From Pediococcus argentinicus (GTDB lineage Bacteria > Bacillota > Bacilli > Lactobacillales > Lactobacillaceae), in assembly GCF_001437605.1 (NCBI RefSeq), contig NZ_JQCQ01000005.1:1-64000 (forward strand): 64,000 nt of DNA, written 5' to 3'. The translations under genes were made by a program, and so were the position numbers. Under the pieces are notes generated by a model. The model saw only the letters and a program-made list of their open reading frames with translations. It made no database searches and had not been told where the DNA came from. Positions 54,939 to 63,995 of the stretch are shown piece by piece. Every line of letters begins with the position of its first letter. Positions within the stretch are counted from its first letter, which is position 1.

Positions 54939-54957
54939 GTTGTAAGAATCATACAAC
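54939..54957 (+). other. Hairpin in the toxin mRNA leader
   Basis: GTTGTA / TACAAC with a 7-nt loop, ending four bases before the AGGAGGG ribosome site. Fst-type mRNAs carry a 5' stem-loop that limits ribosome access. Confidence 0.55.
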
Positions 54958-54967
54958 GGATAGGAGG

Positions 54968-54982
54968 GATGTATATGTTTGC
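54968..54982 (+). repeat. par direct repeat, copy 2
   Basis: GATGTATATGTTTGC covering the end of the ribosome site and the start codon of the toxin; the antisense RNA carries its complement. Confidence 0.85.
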
Positions 54983-55067
54983 GGCGATAATCGCTCCACT
55001 TTTTGTGGCTTTAATTAGCTCATTGTTTAATTATTGGTTGAATAATAAACACAACAAAAAGCGGTAA
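54975..55067 (+). CDS. Fst/Ldr-type type I toxin, 30 aa
   Basis: Small hydrophobic peptide with one membrane helix (about residues 4-21) and a basic tail. It shows the Fst-family pattern IIAPLFVALISSLFNYWLNN and ends in KKR. AGGAGGG lies seven bases before this ATG; an ATG two codons earlier is adjacent to the ribosome site and unlikely to be used. It is controlled by an antisense RNA from downstream. Known relatives are pAD1 Fst and lactobacillar Lpt, which damage the membrane if not repressed. Confidence 0.85.
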   Translation: MFAAIIAPLFVALISSLFNYWLNNKHNKKR

Positions 55068-55107
55068 TACAAGGTAATACTCAACCCATCCGCTAATAAA
55101 ATTAGTT

Positions 55108-55145
55108 AAAAAAAGACCCCAGCTATCTTCAGTAGCTGGGGTCTT
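55108..55145 (-). terminator. Shared terminator of the par locus
   Basis: GACCCCAGCTA / TAGCTGGGGTC, 7-nt loop, seven T on the minus strand. It ends the antisense RNA and, more weakly, the toxin mRNA. Confidence 0.9.
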
Positions 55146-55160
55146 GATGTATATGTTTGC
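55146..55160 (-). repeat. par direct repeat, copy 3 (antisense side)
   Basis: GATGTATATGTTTGC on the plus strand, transcribed as its complement into the antisense RNA. Confidence 0.85.
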
Positions 55161-55171
55161 TTTGTATCTTT

Positions 55172-55200
55172 ATGATAACACGACTTACAAATCTTGTCAC
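55172..55200 (-). promoter_or_regulatory. Antisense RNA promoter
   Basis: Minus strand GTGACA (55195-55200), 17-nt spacer, TATCAT (55172-55177). Confidence 0.7.
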
Positions 55201-55220
55201 AGTTTTTAAAAGCTCAACGT

Positions 55221-56465
55221 TTATTTTCTAGCTTGTCCCTCGCCCCGAACAATATACTTCGTTGAGGTCAGTTCATTCAAGCCCATTGGGCCACGAGCGT
55301 GAAGCTTCTGTGTGCTAATACCAATTTCAGCACCAAAGCCAAACTTAAATCCATCCGTAAATCTAGTTGAGGCATTGACGTAAACAACAGCTGCATCGAT
55401 TTCTTTCGTGAATTTCTGACTTGCGTCGTAACTCTTCGTAATAATGGCTTCACTGTGCTTTGTGTTGTATTTATTGATGTGAGAAATAGCTTCATCCAAC
55501 GTATCAACAACCTTGATTGCCATAATAAAGTCGTTATATTCGGTAGACCAGTCTTCTTCTGTAGCTAGTTTAATATCAGGCAAAACTTCTTTTGTAGCTG
55601 CATCACCACGAAGTTCGACATTGTAAGCATGTAGCGCTTCTTCAACCATTGGTAAAAATTTATCCGCAATACTTCTTTGCACAACCAATTTTTCCATTGC
55701 ATTACATACTGATGGACGTTGCGTTTTAGCATTCACAATAATATCAACGGCTTGTTTTAAGTCAGCTGTTTCATCAACGTAGATATGACAGTTACCAGCT
55801 CCGGTTTCAATAACTGGTACTGTCGAGTTTTTAACAACCATTTGAATAAACTTCGCACTACCACGAGGAATTAGCACATCAATATACTCTGTTAAGTTCA
55901 TCAACTGATTAGCAATCGCATGATCCGGATTATCAATCATCTGAACGGCGTCGACTGGAAAATCATTCTCTTTCAATGCTGTTCTTAAAACTTTTGCTAA
56001 TTCAATATTAGAATGTAACGCTTCTTTCCCACCGCGTAAAATAACAGCATTACCAGATTTAAAAGCTAATCCAGCAGCATCGACTGTCACGTTAGGACGA
56101 GCTTCAAAAATCATTCCTAGAACACCAAGTGGCACTCGAACTTGTGAAATATTCAAACCGTCTTCGGTAACCCAGCCTTTAATTTCTTCACCAATTGGAT
56201 CAGCCAAACTACTTACCTGACGAAGACCATCAGCCATCGCATCAATTATTTCATTATCCAACTTAAGGCGATCCAGCATCACACCTTCAATACCATTTTC
56301 TTCAGCACTATCAATATCAATCTTATTAGCAGCTAAAATTTCACTAGCTTTGTTCTGTAATTCATCAGCCATCAAGTTTAAAGCTCGATTTTTTTCAATT
56401 GTTGAAAGCTGTCCTAAAACTGTAGCAGCAGATTTGGCTGCCTGTCCCATTTGATTTAAATCCAT
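55221..56465 (-). CDS. proA: Glutamate-5-semialdehyde dehydrogenase
   Basis: Reduces gamma-glutamyl phosphate to glutamate semialdehyde in proline synthesis. 414 aa, aldehyde dehydrogenase fold, with the catalytic Cys in TQRPSVCNAMEK and the C-terminal HARGPMGLNELTSTKY signature. It starts 4 nt after the proB stop. proC is not in the window. Confidence 0.97.
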   Translation of the reverse strand: MDLNQMGQAAKSAATVLGQLSTIEKNRALNLMADELQNKASEILAANKIDIDSAEENGIEGVMLDRLKLDNEIIDAMADGLRQVSSLADPIGEEIKGWVTEDGLNISQVRVPLGVLGMIFEARPNVTVDAAGLAFKSGNAVILRGGKEALHSNIELAKVLRTALKENDFPVDAVQMIDNPDHAIANQLMNLTEYIDVLIPRGSAKFIQMVVKNSTVPVIETGAGNCHIYVDETADLKQAVDIIVNAKTQRPSVCNAMEKLVVQRSIADKFLPMVEEALHAYNVELRGDAATKEVLPDIKLATEEDWSTEYNDFIMAIKVVDTLDEAISHINKYNTKHSEAIITKSYDASQKFTKEIDAAVVYVNASTRFTDGFKFGFGAEIGISTQKLHARGPMGLNELTSTKYIVRGEGQARK

Positions 56466-56469
56466 CGCT

Positions 56470-57288
56470 TTAACCTTCCATTTCAGTTGATTCAGTATTC
56501 GTAAACCACGTGCCGATATCCTGACCTTTTAAAATATCAAAAATAATATCTGGGTCAGATCCGTTGGCTAAAATCATTTGTTGGTTATTATCAAGGATTC
56601 GTTTAGCCGCCTTGAGTTTTGTAACCATGCCACCCGTGCCAAATTTAGTCCCCTTACCGCCAGCGGCATTAATCAAACTATGATCAACCCGACTAACTTT
56701 AGAGAATAATTTTGCATTCTCATCTTCATTTGGATTAGCACTATAAAATCCATCAATATCAGACAACATGATTAATAAATCAGCATCAATCACTTTAGCA
56801 ACAATAGCTGAAAGCTGATCATTATCACCAAACTTGGTTTCATGATCCAATTCATCGACGGACACCGTATCATTTTCATTTACGATTGGAATCACATTCA
56901 TTTGAAGCAATTCCTGAAAAGCATTTGATACATTCTTTTTGCTTTGGGGAAATAATAGAACATCCCTGGTTAACAACAATTGTGCCACGCTAATTTGATA
57001 TTTCGCAAAAAAGCGTTCATAAATTCCAATCAGTTCACCTTGTCCAACTGCTGCAACGGCCTGTTGTCCAGAAATCGTTGTTGGTCGATCCTTCAAGCCA
57101 ACTCGTCCCATTCCAACACCAATCGCACCAGAGGATACTAGCACAACTTCCTTACCTTGCATCTTTAACTCACACAAAACATCTGATAACTTTTGAATTG
57201 AATCACGATTGAGAGAACCATCCGGATTGATTAAGGAACTCGTTCCAATTTTAATTACGATTCGATTGCCCTTAATATTTCGTTCCAT
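56470..57288 (-). CDS. proB: Glutamate 5-kinase, short form without PUA domain
   Basis: Phosphorylates glutamate, the first step of proline synthesis. The amino acid kinase domain shows KIGTSSL, SSGAIGVG and GTGGMVTK; the protein ends about residue 272, so the C-terminal PUA domain present in longer ProB proteins is absent. The start ATG follows GGGTG at about six bases; a longer frame reaches 57330 but has no ribosome site. In operon with proA. Confidence 0.96.
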   Translation of the reverse strand: MERNIKGNRIVIKIGTSSLINPDGSLNRDSIQKLSDVLCELKMQGKEVVLVSSGAIGVGMGRVGLKDRPTTISGQQAVAAVGQGELIGIYERFFAKYQISVAQLLLTRDVLLFPQSKKNVSNAFQELLQMNVIPIVNENDTVSVDELDHETKFGDNDQLSAIVAKVIDADLLIMLSDIDGFYSANPNEDENAKLFSKVSRVDHSLINAAGGKGTKFGTGGMVTKLKAAKRILDNNQQMILANGSDPDIIFDILKGQDIGTWFTNTESTEMEG

Positions 57289-57371
57289 CAGTTTCACCCC
57301 ACATTTTCTGTAATAAATTATATTGCTCATTATAACGGATTTAAGATTTCGTTCAAATATCTATGCTGAAC

Positions 57372-57411
57372 AAAAAAGAGTTAGCTCAGTAATTCAACTG
57401 AATCTAACTCT
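57372..57411 (-). terminator. Terminator after the DegV gene
   Basis: GAGTTAG..CAGT / ACTG..CTAACTC with six T on the minus strand, separating degV from proBA. Confidence 0.85.
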
Positions 57412-57416
57412 GACAA

Positions 57417-58289
57417 TTAATTGATGATAATTTGTTCAGACCACACTAATCCGACTGATTTACCACCGGTATAAGTTCCCATATAAGGGCCAATTTCTCC
57501 TGATTCTAAAATCAAATCTGGAAAACGTTCTGCTAAATGAGTCTGCCATTGCATGTTGCGATCACGGTCATTAGCATCAATCACAGTCACTAATAATGGT
57601 GTTTTGGCATCTCTCACCGCTTCAGCAAGTTTCTCTTCAATTGCATCCATTGCCTTGGCAATCTGGTGTTCTTGTCCCACCATTTCCAGACGTCCCTGTT
57701 TATTCATATGTAAGATAGGCCGCATCCCTAATAATGAGCTAAATACTGACCCACGACTAGCGATATTACCTAAATTCTGTAGTCCCTTAACATTGTTAAC
57801 TGCAATGTAAACTTCAGTCTGATCGCGTAACTTCCGTAAATCGACCAAAACTTGATGAATATCACGACCATTGTCTAGCTCTTGAGCCGCCAGAATTGCC
57901 ATGTTTCCGGTTCCAGCCAAAACTGACCGTGAATCAAATGGAAAAACCTGCAATTCCCGAATAGCTGGCGCTGTTGCAGAGACACTATTAATAAAGCCAC
58001 TCATTCCACCAGATAATCCAATGCATAAAGCACCTTCATATCCATCTTCGGCAAGCTTTTGGAATAAGAACTGCATCTCACGCATTGAAATCTGTGAAGT
58101 TGTTGGATGAGCCTTTTCCATTTTTAACATACGATAAAACTCATCCGAATCAATATCAAGATTCTCATGATAAACGTGGTTACCAAACATAATTGGTTGG
58201 TTAACCACAATAATATTGTAATCTTGAACAGTTTTGTCACTCAAATTGGCTGAACTATCCACAATTACAGCTATCTTATTTTTATTCAT
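57417..58289 (-). CDS. DegV family fatty-acid-binding protein
   Basis: 290-aa DegV/FakB-like protein that holds a fatty acid for phosphorylation by FakA. Typical features are the N-terminal IVDSSANL, HPTTSQIS (Ser binding the carboxylate) and a GLSGGMSG loop. It overlaps trxA by 8 nt, so is translated from the same message. Confidence 0.92.
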   Translation of the reverse strand: MNKNKIAVIVDSSANLSDKTVQDYNIIVVNQPIMFGNHVYHENLDIDSDEFYRMLKMEKAHPTTSQISMREMQFLFQKLAEDGYEGALCIGLSGGMSGFINSVSATAPAIRELQVFPFDSRSVLAGTGNMAILAAQELDNGRDIHQVLVDLRKLRDQTEVYIAVNNVKGLQNLGNIASRGSVFSSLLGMRPILHMNKQGRLEMVGQEHQIAKAMDAIEEKLAEAVRDAKTPLLVTVIDANDRDRNMQWQTHLAERFPDLILESGEIGPYMGTYTGGKSVGLVWSEQIIIN

Positions 58290-58605
58290 TTTCAGTTATC
58301 TTCTTCTCCAAATACTTAGCTAGTTTAGCTTTCGGATAATATCCGGTAACCTTTTCAATTGCTTTGCCATCTTTAAAGAGAACCAAAGCAGGAATTCCCA
58401 TTACCTTAAATTTTTCAGCAAGTTCTTGGTTATTATCAACATTTAATTTACCAAAATGCATTTTTCCATCGTATTCAGTTTCTAATTCTTCTAAAACTGG
58501 ATCCATCATTTTACAAGGGCCACACCAAGGTGCCCAAAAGTCTACAATTGTGAGTCCGTCTGCTGTTTCTTCTTTTAAATTGTTACTGGTAATAGTTGCT
58601 GCCAT
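58282..58605 (-). CDS. trxA: Thioredoxin
   Basis: Disulfide reductase of 107 aa with active site WCGPC (Cys28, Cys31) and the cis-Pro in MGIPALV. AGGAG precedes the ATG by seven bases. It lies downstream of the TerC gene by 35 nt and upstream of degV. Confidence 0.96.
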   Translation of the reverse strand: MAATITSNNLKEETADGLTIVDFWAPWCGPCKMMDPVLEELETEYDGKMHFGKLNVDNNQELAEKFKVMGIPALVLFKDGKAIEKVTGYYPKAKLAKYLEKKITENE

Positions 58606-58640
58606 GTTAAACTCCTTTAATCAGGTTACACCTTATTATA

Positions 58641-59381
58641 TCATGCACCCTTGTTATTTCTATTTCGTAAAAAGTGAATCAAAAATGTAATTGCAAATGC
58701 AGCAATCACCACTAAGGCAAATATTCCAGATGGAATTTCAATATCAATCATTGGAATTGAAAGGAATAATTTCACCGCAATGATTGCAATCAATACGTAT
58801 GCCATTGTTTCAAGTTCTGGTACACGTTTCATTAGGTTCATAATAATTTCAGCAATTCCTCGCATACATAGAATTCCAATCAAGCCACCAATCAAGACGA
58901 TAACGGGATTACTTGAAATAGCTAATGATGCTAGTACTGAGTCTACCGAAAACACAATGTCCATAAACTCAATCTGGATAACTACTCGCCAGAATAGTGA
59001 AATACCACCTTTATTCTGCACTAATTTACGCGTTTGTCGGGGGCGTTTGTGTTTATCAAAGTATCGGTAAACGAGATAAATTAAATATAAAGCACCAACT
59101 ACTTTAATTTCCCACAAGTGGATGAGAAAAGTTCCCACCCCGATAATCAGAAAGCGGAAGATATATGCTCCCCACAAACCATAGAAGAGTGACTTTTCAC
59201 GATCCTTTTGGTCTGGCAAGGCTTGTGTCTGCGTTGCTAACACTACGGCGTTATCAACTGATAAAATACATTCAATCATAACTAGCGAAAGTATAACCAA
59301 CCAGTCTGATTGCGATGTTATGACCATTTTCCAGTTATTAAGATCAAAGAATGGTCCATATAATTGACTTAAAATACTCAC
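58641..59381 (-). CDS. TerC family membrane protein
   Basis: Integral membrane protein of 246 aa with about seven helices. The acidic intramembrane motifs ILSVDNAVVLA and DIVFSVDSVLA mark the TerC family, whose Firmicute members export manganese, often to metallate secreted enzymes. The start is GTG with GAAAG upstream. No yybP-ykoY manganese riboswitch is seen in the short leader. In line with trxA and degV. Confidence 0.92.
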   Translation of the reverse strand: MSILSQLYGPFFDLNNWKMVITSQSDWLVILSLVMIECILSVDNAVVLATQTQALPDQKDREKSLFYGLWGAYIFRFLIIGVGTFLIHLWEIKVVGALYLIYLVYRYFDKHKRPRQTRKLVQNKGGISLFWRVVIQIEFMDIVFSVDSVLASLAISSNPVIVLIGGLIGILCMRGIAEIIMNLMKRVPELETMAYVLIAIIAVKLFLSIPMIDIEIPSGIFALVVIAAFAITFLIHFLRNRNNKGA

Positions 59382-59500
59382 TTGATTTGCTTCTTTCTTG
59401 GAAAATTACTTTTAAACAACTTATTTTAAACGATTTGACTTATTTTTTCATCTAATAAGTAATAAACTAAAAGTATTATTAATTTAAGGTAGGAAATATT

Positions 59501-60421
59501 ATGTTAACAACACGTCAAATTTCATCTGGCTATACTTGGGTCAATGTCATCGAACCAACTTCAAGCGAATTAAAATCATTGGTAGACGATTATGGCGCTA
59601 CACTTGAAATATTAGGCTACGCAGTTGACCGTAATGAACGTGCCCGCGTTGAAACAGATTTAGATAAAAATATCTTTCTGATTATTTTTGATGCGTTAAC
59701 TAACAACTTTGATAATAATGGACAAACAGAACCAATCAGTTTTCTAACAATTGGGAACGTCATTATTACCTTTACACATAATTCAACTTCTTACATGCAA
59801 GAAATCTTTGAAAACAATATCAATCACATCAAGGAAAATGATTTAATTACACATCAAATTTTTGATGCCATTTTAGAAACTCTTTATACATTAACCAATA
59901 TGTATTTGGATGCGATTACTCAAATTAATTTTCAGAGACAATCAATTCAAAATCAATTTAAAAATAGATTGAACAGAACAGGTATCGATTCAATGTTGCA
60001 GTTAGAAACTAGCATCATCTACCTACTAACATCTGCTAAAGCTAACACTAGTTTACTTCTTAGCATGAATCGTATGCAGAATCTTCAAATGGACCCCGAA
60101 CAACATGAACGACTTGAAGATGTTATTGTTGAATCTCAACAAGCGCAGGAAATGGCCGAACTTTGCTCTGATATTATCGATCGCGTTTCAAGTTCATATT
60201 CTAACGTTTTAGATAATAACCTGAACCATACAATGAAGTTCTTAACAGTTTTCTCAATTGTTCTTGCTGTTCCTAATATTGTCTTTGGGTTTTATGGTCA
60301 AAACGTTCCACTTCCATTTGGCAAAGCATCTTGGGGCTGGGAATTTACTATTCTTTTGTCATTTGGCTTGATTGGAATCGTCTATTTAATCGCCAATTGG
60401 AGCGACTTTTTCAAAAAATAA
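59501..60421 (+). CDS. CorA-like divalent cation transporter, GQN instead of GMN
   Basis: 306-aa protein with the CorA plan: N-terminal alpha/beta domain, long stalk helix (about 145-235) and two C-terminal membrane helices. The universally conserved GMN loop at the end of the first helix reads YGQN (about 265-268), which is expected to alter ion selectivity; related proteins may move other ions or be regulatory. GGTAGG ribosome site. Monocistronic; divergent from the TerC operon. Confidence 0.88.
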   Translation: MLTTRQISSGYTWVNVIEPTSSELKSLVDDYGATLEILGYAVDRNERARVETDLDKNIFLIIFDALTNNFDNNGQTEPISFLTIGNVIITFTHNSTSYMQEIFENNINHIKENDLITHQIFDAILETLYTLTNMYLDAITQINFQRQSIQNQFKNRLNRTGIDSMLQLETSIIYLLTSAKANTSLLLSMNRMQNLQMDPEQHERLEDVIVESQQAQEMAELCSDIIDRVSSSYSNVLDNNLNHTMKFLTVFSIVLAVPNIVFGFYGQNVPLPFGKASWGWEFTILLSFGLIGIVYLIANWSDFFKK

Positions 60422-60472
60422 AATAATAAACGTTTTTTCGCTAACTTTATATATGATATCGAATAAATCAGA

Positions 60473-60478
60473 TATAAT
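60473..60478 (+). promoter_or_regulatory. Candidate -10 box of the MMPL gene
   Basis: A TATAAT lies 43 nt before the GTG start; the -35 region has no good match. Confidence 0.45.
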
Positions 60479-60520
60479 AGAGGTTATGCCATAAAAGAAC
60501 GCGTATGAAAGGAGAAACAC

Positions 60521-63217
60521 GTGAGATATTTATCAAATTCTAAATTAATCGCACTAGCAGTCTGGTTAGTCGCAATTATTACTGCGATTTTTTTCTTGCG
60601 TACTCCTTCTTTCAACACACTGGAAACCACTCCAGAATTTGCAGTTCCGGCTTCTCAGACTTGGCAACATGGTTTAGATAAAGCCACTGAAGTCGATTTA
60701 ACCTTTTCAAATTTCCAAGGACACTTTTCAAAATCACAAAAAAGTAATATCAATCAAAAAATGCGCATGATTGCGCAACAAGCTAATTATCTTGGTATCA
60801 ATCGTATTAGTGCTCCTCAAGATAATTTTGTTACAAAACATTTCCAAAGCTCAAATGACCGCTCTGTTTTAATTTATCGCGTATTTCTAAATGGCAACAA
60901 AATGCCACTCCGTACCCAGTTATCTAAAATTAGCCAATTAACTGTTACACCAGGTGTCGAAACGAGTCTCAGTGGTCCATCAGCTGCCATTGTGTCGTAT
61001 AACATGTCAGTCGAGCGTGCTACTCACATCGTCATGGTTGCACTAGCAATCGGTATGCTATTAATTACCGGAATCCTATTCCGATCCCTACTGGCACCAT
61101 TTATTAGTTTATTAACGTCGATTACGGTTTATTTATTAAGTAACTTTAGTGTTCAAATCTTTAGTCATTTAGCTGGCTTCCCGTATTCGATTTACACTAA
61201 GCTAACCATCACTATCTTGGCTTTTGGGGCATTACCAGCAGCCCTCGTTATTTTCTACCGAATCTATTCAAATGAAATGGATAACGACGTGACGGGAGAA
61301 CAGATATTTAGTTCAGCCTGGTACAAAAGTATCTTTTGGTTATTGCCGGTTATTATTACTCTGATTGGTTCGTACTTCGCCCAAAACGTCGTTATCAAGT
61401 CACTAGCTGGTGGGATTCCTACACTCATAATTGCTTGGTTAGCTTTCTTTACGTTGTTACCAATTATTACAACTATTTTCGGAGATCAGTTCTTCTGGCC
61501 AGGTCCAGCATGGCTCTTTGATGAACCCCATCGTTTCTGGAAAACAGTAAGTAATTTTTCACTTCACGAGCCATTAATCATTGTGATTGGCTTAGTGTTA
61601 ATTATCAGCCCATTCTTTTTCTTAAAGACCCAATTTAGCTATGATATTAATCAAGCTCTTACGTCTGATAGTCAGGCTTTAGCAGGTGATCGAGTCAGCG
61701 AAGCTCATTTTGATCCAAATGTTAGTAACTCAACAACAATCTTCATTAAGAATAAAAATGGATTCAAGAATCCTAAGACGTTGGCAATGCTTGATAGCTT
61801 AACAAACCGTTTAAAAGCTGATCCACAAGTGGCAGCTGTAAACAGTTTAACTCAACCGGTTGGCATTCCAATCGACGCAATGTATGTCAACAACCAGCTA
61901 GGCAATGTCGACACTCATCTACAAGGTTCTAAAGTAGCTCTAGATCAATCTTCTAAAGAACTCAAAAAAGCGCAGTTCAAATTAGACAATTTAAATCTTG
62001 CAAGATTACAAAAACAATTAAACACTTTAGGAACAAATATTCACACCAACGCGAGTGATACCGCAACTATCCGAACTCAGAATAAACAACTTGTTAAGGA
62101 CTTAAAAGATGTTCTAGATAGTGAACAAAACGCCGTTAACAGTTTGGAGAACGATAAACATCAGTCTGCTGTAGTTAGTCAAGCAGTCACAGATTTAAAA
62201 TCTAACATAGATGACTTTTCAACTATCCGTGACAACCTTAATACGGTTAATCAAAACCTTGGAATCGTTGGAAGCAATGGCTCCGTTATTAAACAAGAAC
62301 ACTCCTATATCAGTAAGAAGTTTGCTAAAACCAAATCTGATTTAGATCAAATATCCAGTTTCATCGCCAATAGTAACGGTAAAATTAAAGTTGCTAATCA
62401 TAATATTGGTGCAGCGGCCTCATATCTGGACCATTTACGTAATTCTGGAGTGATTGATACGGCCTACATTTCACCCAAGAGTTTCAACCAGAAACAATTC
62501 AAAGTTGCTCGTGCTGAATATAGTTCTGCAAATGAACAGTCAACTGTTATTCGACTACAGTTAAAAGGAAACCCCTTATCAACTGCAAATTTAAACTACG
62601 TATCACAGCTGAATCACGAACTGGATCAACTCACTCGTGGCAATCAATTAGGACAATCACAGCCAATTGTAATGGGCATTACAAACCAGCAACTGAAATT
62701 AAAACGACAATTAACTCGTGATATCAGATTGATTCTACCGATTATTGTCATCAGCGTTTTAGTAGCTTTGATTTTAATCACGCAGTCCCTTCTCCAAAGC
62801 ATTTACAGTTTACTAGCTGTTTTCAGTTCTTACTTTGTTGCACAGAATATTTCTGCGTACTTAATCAAGTATCTGTTTAAAGATTCATTACTCTGGAATG
62901 CACCAACGATCAGTCTCTTTGTAAGTTTATTGATCATTTTAACAATCAATTCTTACTTCTTATCTCGTATGCAACAGGAACCTTTTAGACACTTAGAATC
63001 CGAATTTGAAAGTTTAGGTAACGTTCTAAACATCGTCTTCTTAGTAAGTCTAATGTTGGCATTAAGTTTCTTAGTGAGTCAAACACCACTATTCATGCAA
63101 ATTGCCTTGATTACAACGCTGACCGTTGCCGTTTTCTTAGTGATTTATCCACTGATTATGACTAGTTTCTCTTACTATACTTATCGAGAATTCAAACCAC
63201 GTCATCAATTGAAATAA
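60521..63217 (+). CDS. MMPL/RND superfamily transporter
   Basis: Large membrane protein of 898 aa with two repeats, each a single helix, a large outside domain and five helices (outside domains about 35-165 and 370-710). The second outside domain is long and contains coiled-coil-like stretches (about 465-625), as in YdfJ-type Firmicute members. RND pumps of this group export lipids or peptides. The start is GTG with GGAG six bases upstream; a TATAAT lies 43 nt before it. Followed by a terminator. Confidence 0.92.
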   Translation: MRYLSNSKLIALAVWLVAIITAIFFLRTPSFNTLETTPEFAVPASQTWQHGLDKATEVDLTFSNFQGHFSKSQKSNINQKMRMIAQQANYLGINRISAPQDNFVTKHFQSSNDRSVLIYRVFLNGNKMPLRTQLSKISQLTVTPGVETSLSGPSAAIVSYNMSVERATHIVMVALAIGMLLITGILFRSLLAPFISLLTSITVYLLSNFSVQIFSHLAGFPYSIYTKLTITILAFGALPAALVIFYRIYSNEMDNDVTGEQIFSSAWYKSIFWLLPVIITLIGSYFAQNVVIKSLAGGIPTLIIAWLAFFTLLPIITTIFGDQFFWPGPAWLFDEPHRFWKTVSNFSLHEPLIIVIGLVLIISPFFFLKTQFSYDINQALTSDSQALAGDRVSEAHFDPNVSNSTTIFIKNKNGFKNPKTLAMLDSLTNRLKADPQVAAVNSLTQPVGIPIDAMYVNNQLGNVDTHLQGSKVALDQSSKELKKAQFKLDNLNLARLQKQLNTLGTNIHTNASDTATIRTQNKQLVKDLKDVLDSEQNAVNSLENDKHQSAVVSQAVTDLKSNIDDFSTIRDNLNTVNQNLGIVGSNGSVIKQEHSYISKKFAKTKSDLDQISSFIANSNGKIKVANHNIGAAASYLDHLRNSGVIDTAYISPKSFNQKQFKVARAEYSSANEQSTVIRLQLKGNPLSTANLNYVSQLNHELDQLTRGNQLGQSQPIVMGITNQQLKLKRQLTRDIRLILPIIVISVLVALILITQSLLQSIYSLLAVFSSYFVAQNISAYLIKYLFKDSLLWNAPTISLFVSLLIILTINSYFLSRMQQEPFRHLESEFESLGNVLNIVFLVSLMLALSFLVSQTPLFMQIALITTLTVAVFLVIYPLIMTSFSYYTYREFKPRHQLK

Positions 63218-63221
63218 ACAA

Positions 63222-63262
63222 AAATACCGCCACTGACTAATTAAGCAGTGGCGGTATTTTTT
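63222..63262. terminator. Bidirectional terminator
   Basis: AAAAATACCGCCACTG / CAGTGGCGGTATTTTTT, a 16-bp perfect stem. Confidence 0.93.
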
Positions 63263-63278
63263 AGATTCTTATTGATAA

Positions 63279-63405
63279 TAGTCTAAATCGGAGAATCAAG
63301 ACTGATTTCTGTGCATAGCTACGAAACCCACACGATTCCAAGTTTGAATCATCCGGTTTCCTATGCTATTGATCAAAATCACTCCGTCCTTATTCTCACT
63401 CTCTT
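63279..63405 (-). repeat. Structured intergenic repeat, copy D
   Basis: Full copy of the dispersed family. Its 5' end, GAGAGTGAGA, contains the TGA stop codon of the YibE/F gene, which therefore lies in the outer stem (CTTATTCTC, 63389-63397, against GAGAAT.AAG, 63291-63300). A full ATAGC/GCTAT stem and GGAAACC/GGGTTTC stem follow. Confidence 0.8.
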
Positions 63406-63995
63406 AAATTTTTAGCACGAATTCTAATCACAATCACAGTCAATGGAACGGTCAGTGCAACGCCAATAAAGGAAATTAGGACCATCGCAATTTCAGATAC
63501 GAAAATTTTATTATTAATGAACCCAGCAAAATGATAATTCAATTTAACATACCAGATAAACAAGCCCAAGAAACCACCAAAGAAACCAAAGAATAGCGTG
63601 TTCAGAGCGGTTCCAATGATTTCATGTCCGATACTAAAACCATGCTTCATAATTTCGGCAGTAGTTAAATCTGATCCCATTTTCACCAACTCTGTCAAAC
63701 CGGTTGCTTCAGCAATCGCAGCTTCAGAAATCGCCCCCAACGTACTGATTAGCATTGTGGATGTCATAATTTGTTGGAACTGAATACCAACTAATAGTGA
63801 CATACCTTCCAAGTCCTCAGTGTTTTCATTACCAAATCCTTGAACAGATAGTGGTCCTTGTAATAAGACGATTAAACCGGTTAATACTGCCAAAACTAAC
63901 AACGTCGCATAAAAGGCAGTTTCATTTGATTGATCGTTACTATTACCTAAAAAAATAGTAGTTGCGAGGATAAACAAAGCACTTAACAATGTCAC
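63396..63995 (-). CDS. YibE/F family membrane protein (5' end cut by window)
   Basis: At least 199 residues, with about six hydrophobic helices and the GAISEAAIAEATGL and GHEIIGTALNTLFFGFFGG segments typical of YibE/F proteins. The frame stays open to the window edge (the codon before the first GTG is Val), so the true start is probably outside. Function unknown. Its stop codon overlaps copy D of the repeat family. Confidence 0.8.
   Translation of the reverse strand: MTLLSALFILATTIFLGNSNDQSNETAFYATLLVLAVLTGLIVLLQGPLSVQGFGNENTEDLEGMSLLVGIQFQQIMTSTMLISTLGAISEAAIAEATGLTELVKMGSDLTTAEIMKHGFSIGHEIIGTALNTLFFGFFGGFLGLFIWYVKLNYHFAGFINNKIFVSEIAMVLISFIGVALTVPLTVIVIRIRAKNLRE

Larger units (their letters stand above)
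55108..55166 (-). ncRNA. par antisense antitoxin RNA (RNA II-like)
   Basis: Predicted minus-strand RNA of about 60 nt from the promoter at 55172-55200 to the terminator at 55108. Its 5' part is the complement of GATGTATATGTTTGC, so it can pair with the toxin ribosome site and start codon in trans, while the terminator stem gives a second contact. This is the arrangement of RNA II in the pAD1 par system. Confidence 0.8.

Noticed and set aside
57289-57416. A T-box leader for proBA
   Set aside because: The spacer is only 128 nt and is mostly the degV terminator; no specifier loop or T-box sequence is visible.
59382-59500. A yybP-ykoY manganese riboswitch ahead of the TerC gene
   Set aside because: The AT-rich 120-bp spacer shared with the divergent CorA-like gene has no conserved paired elements of that riboswitch.
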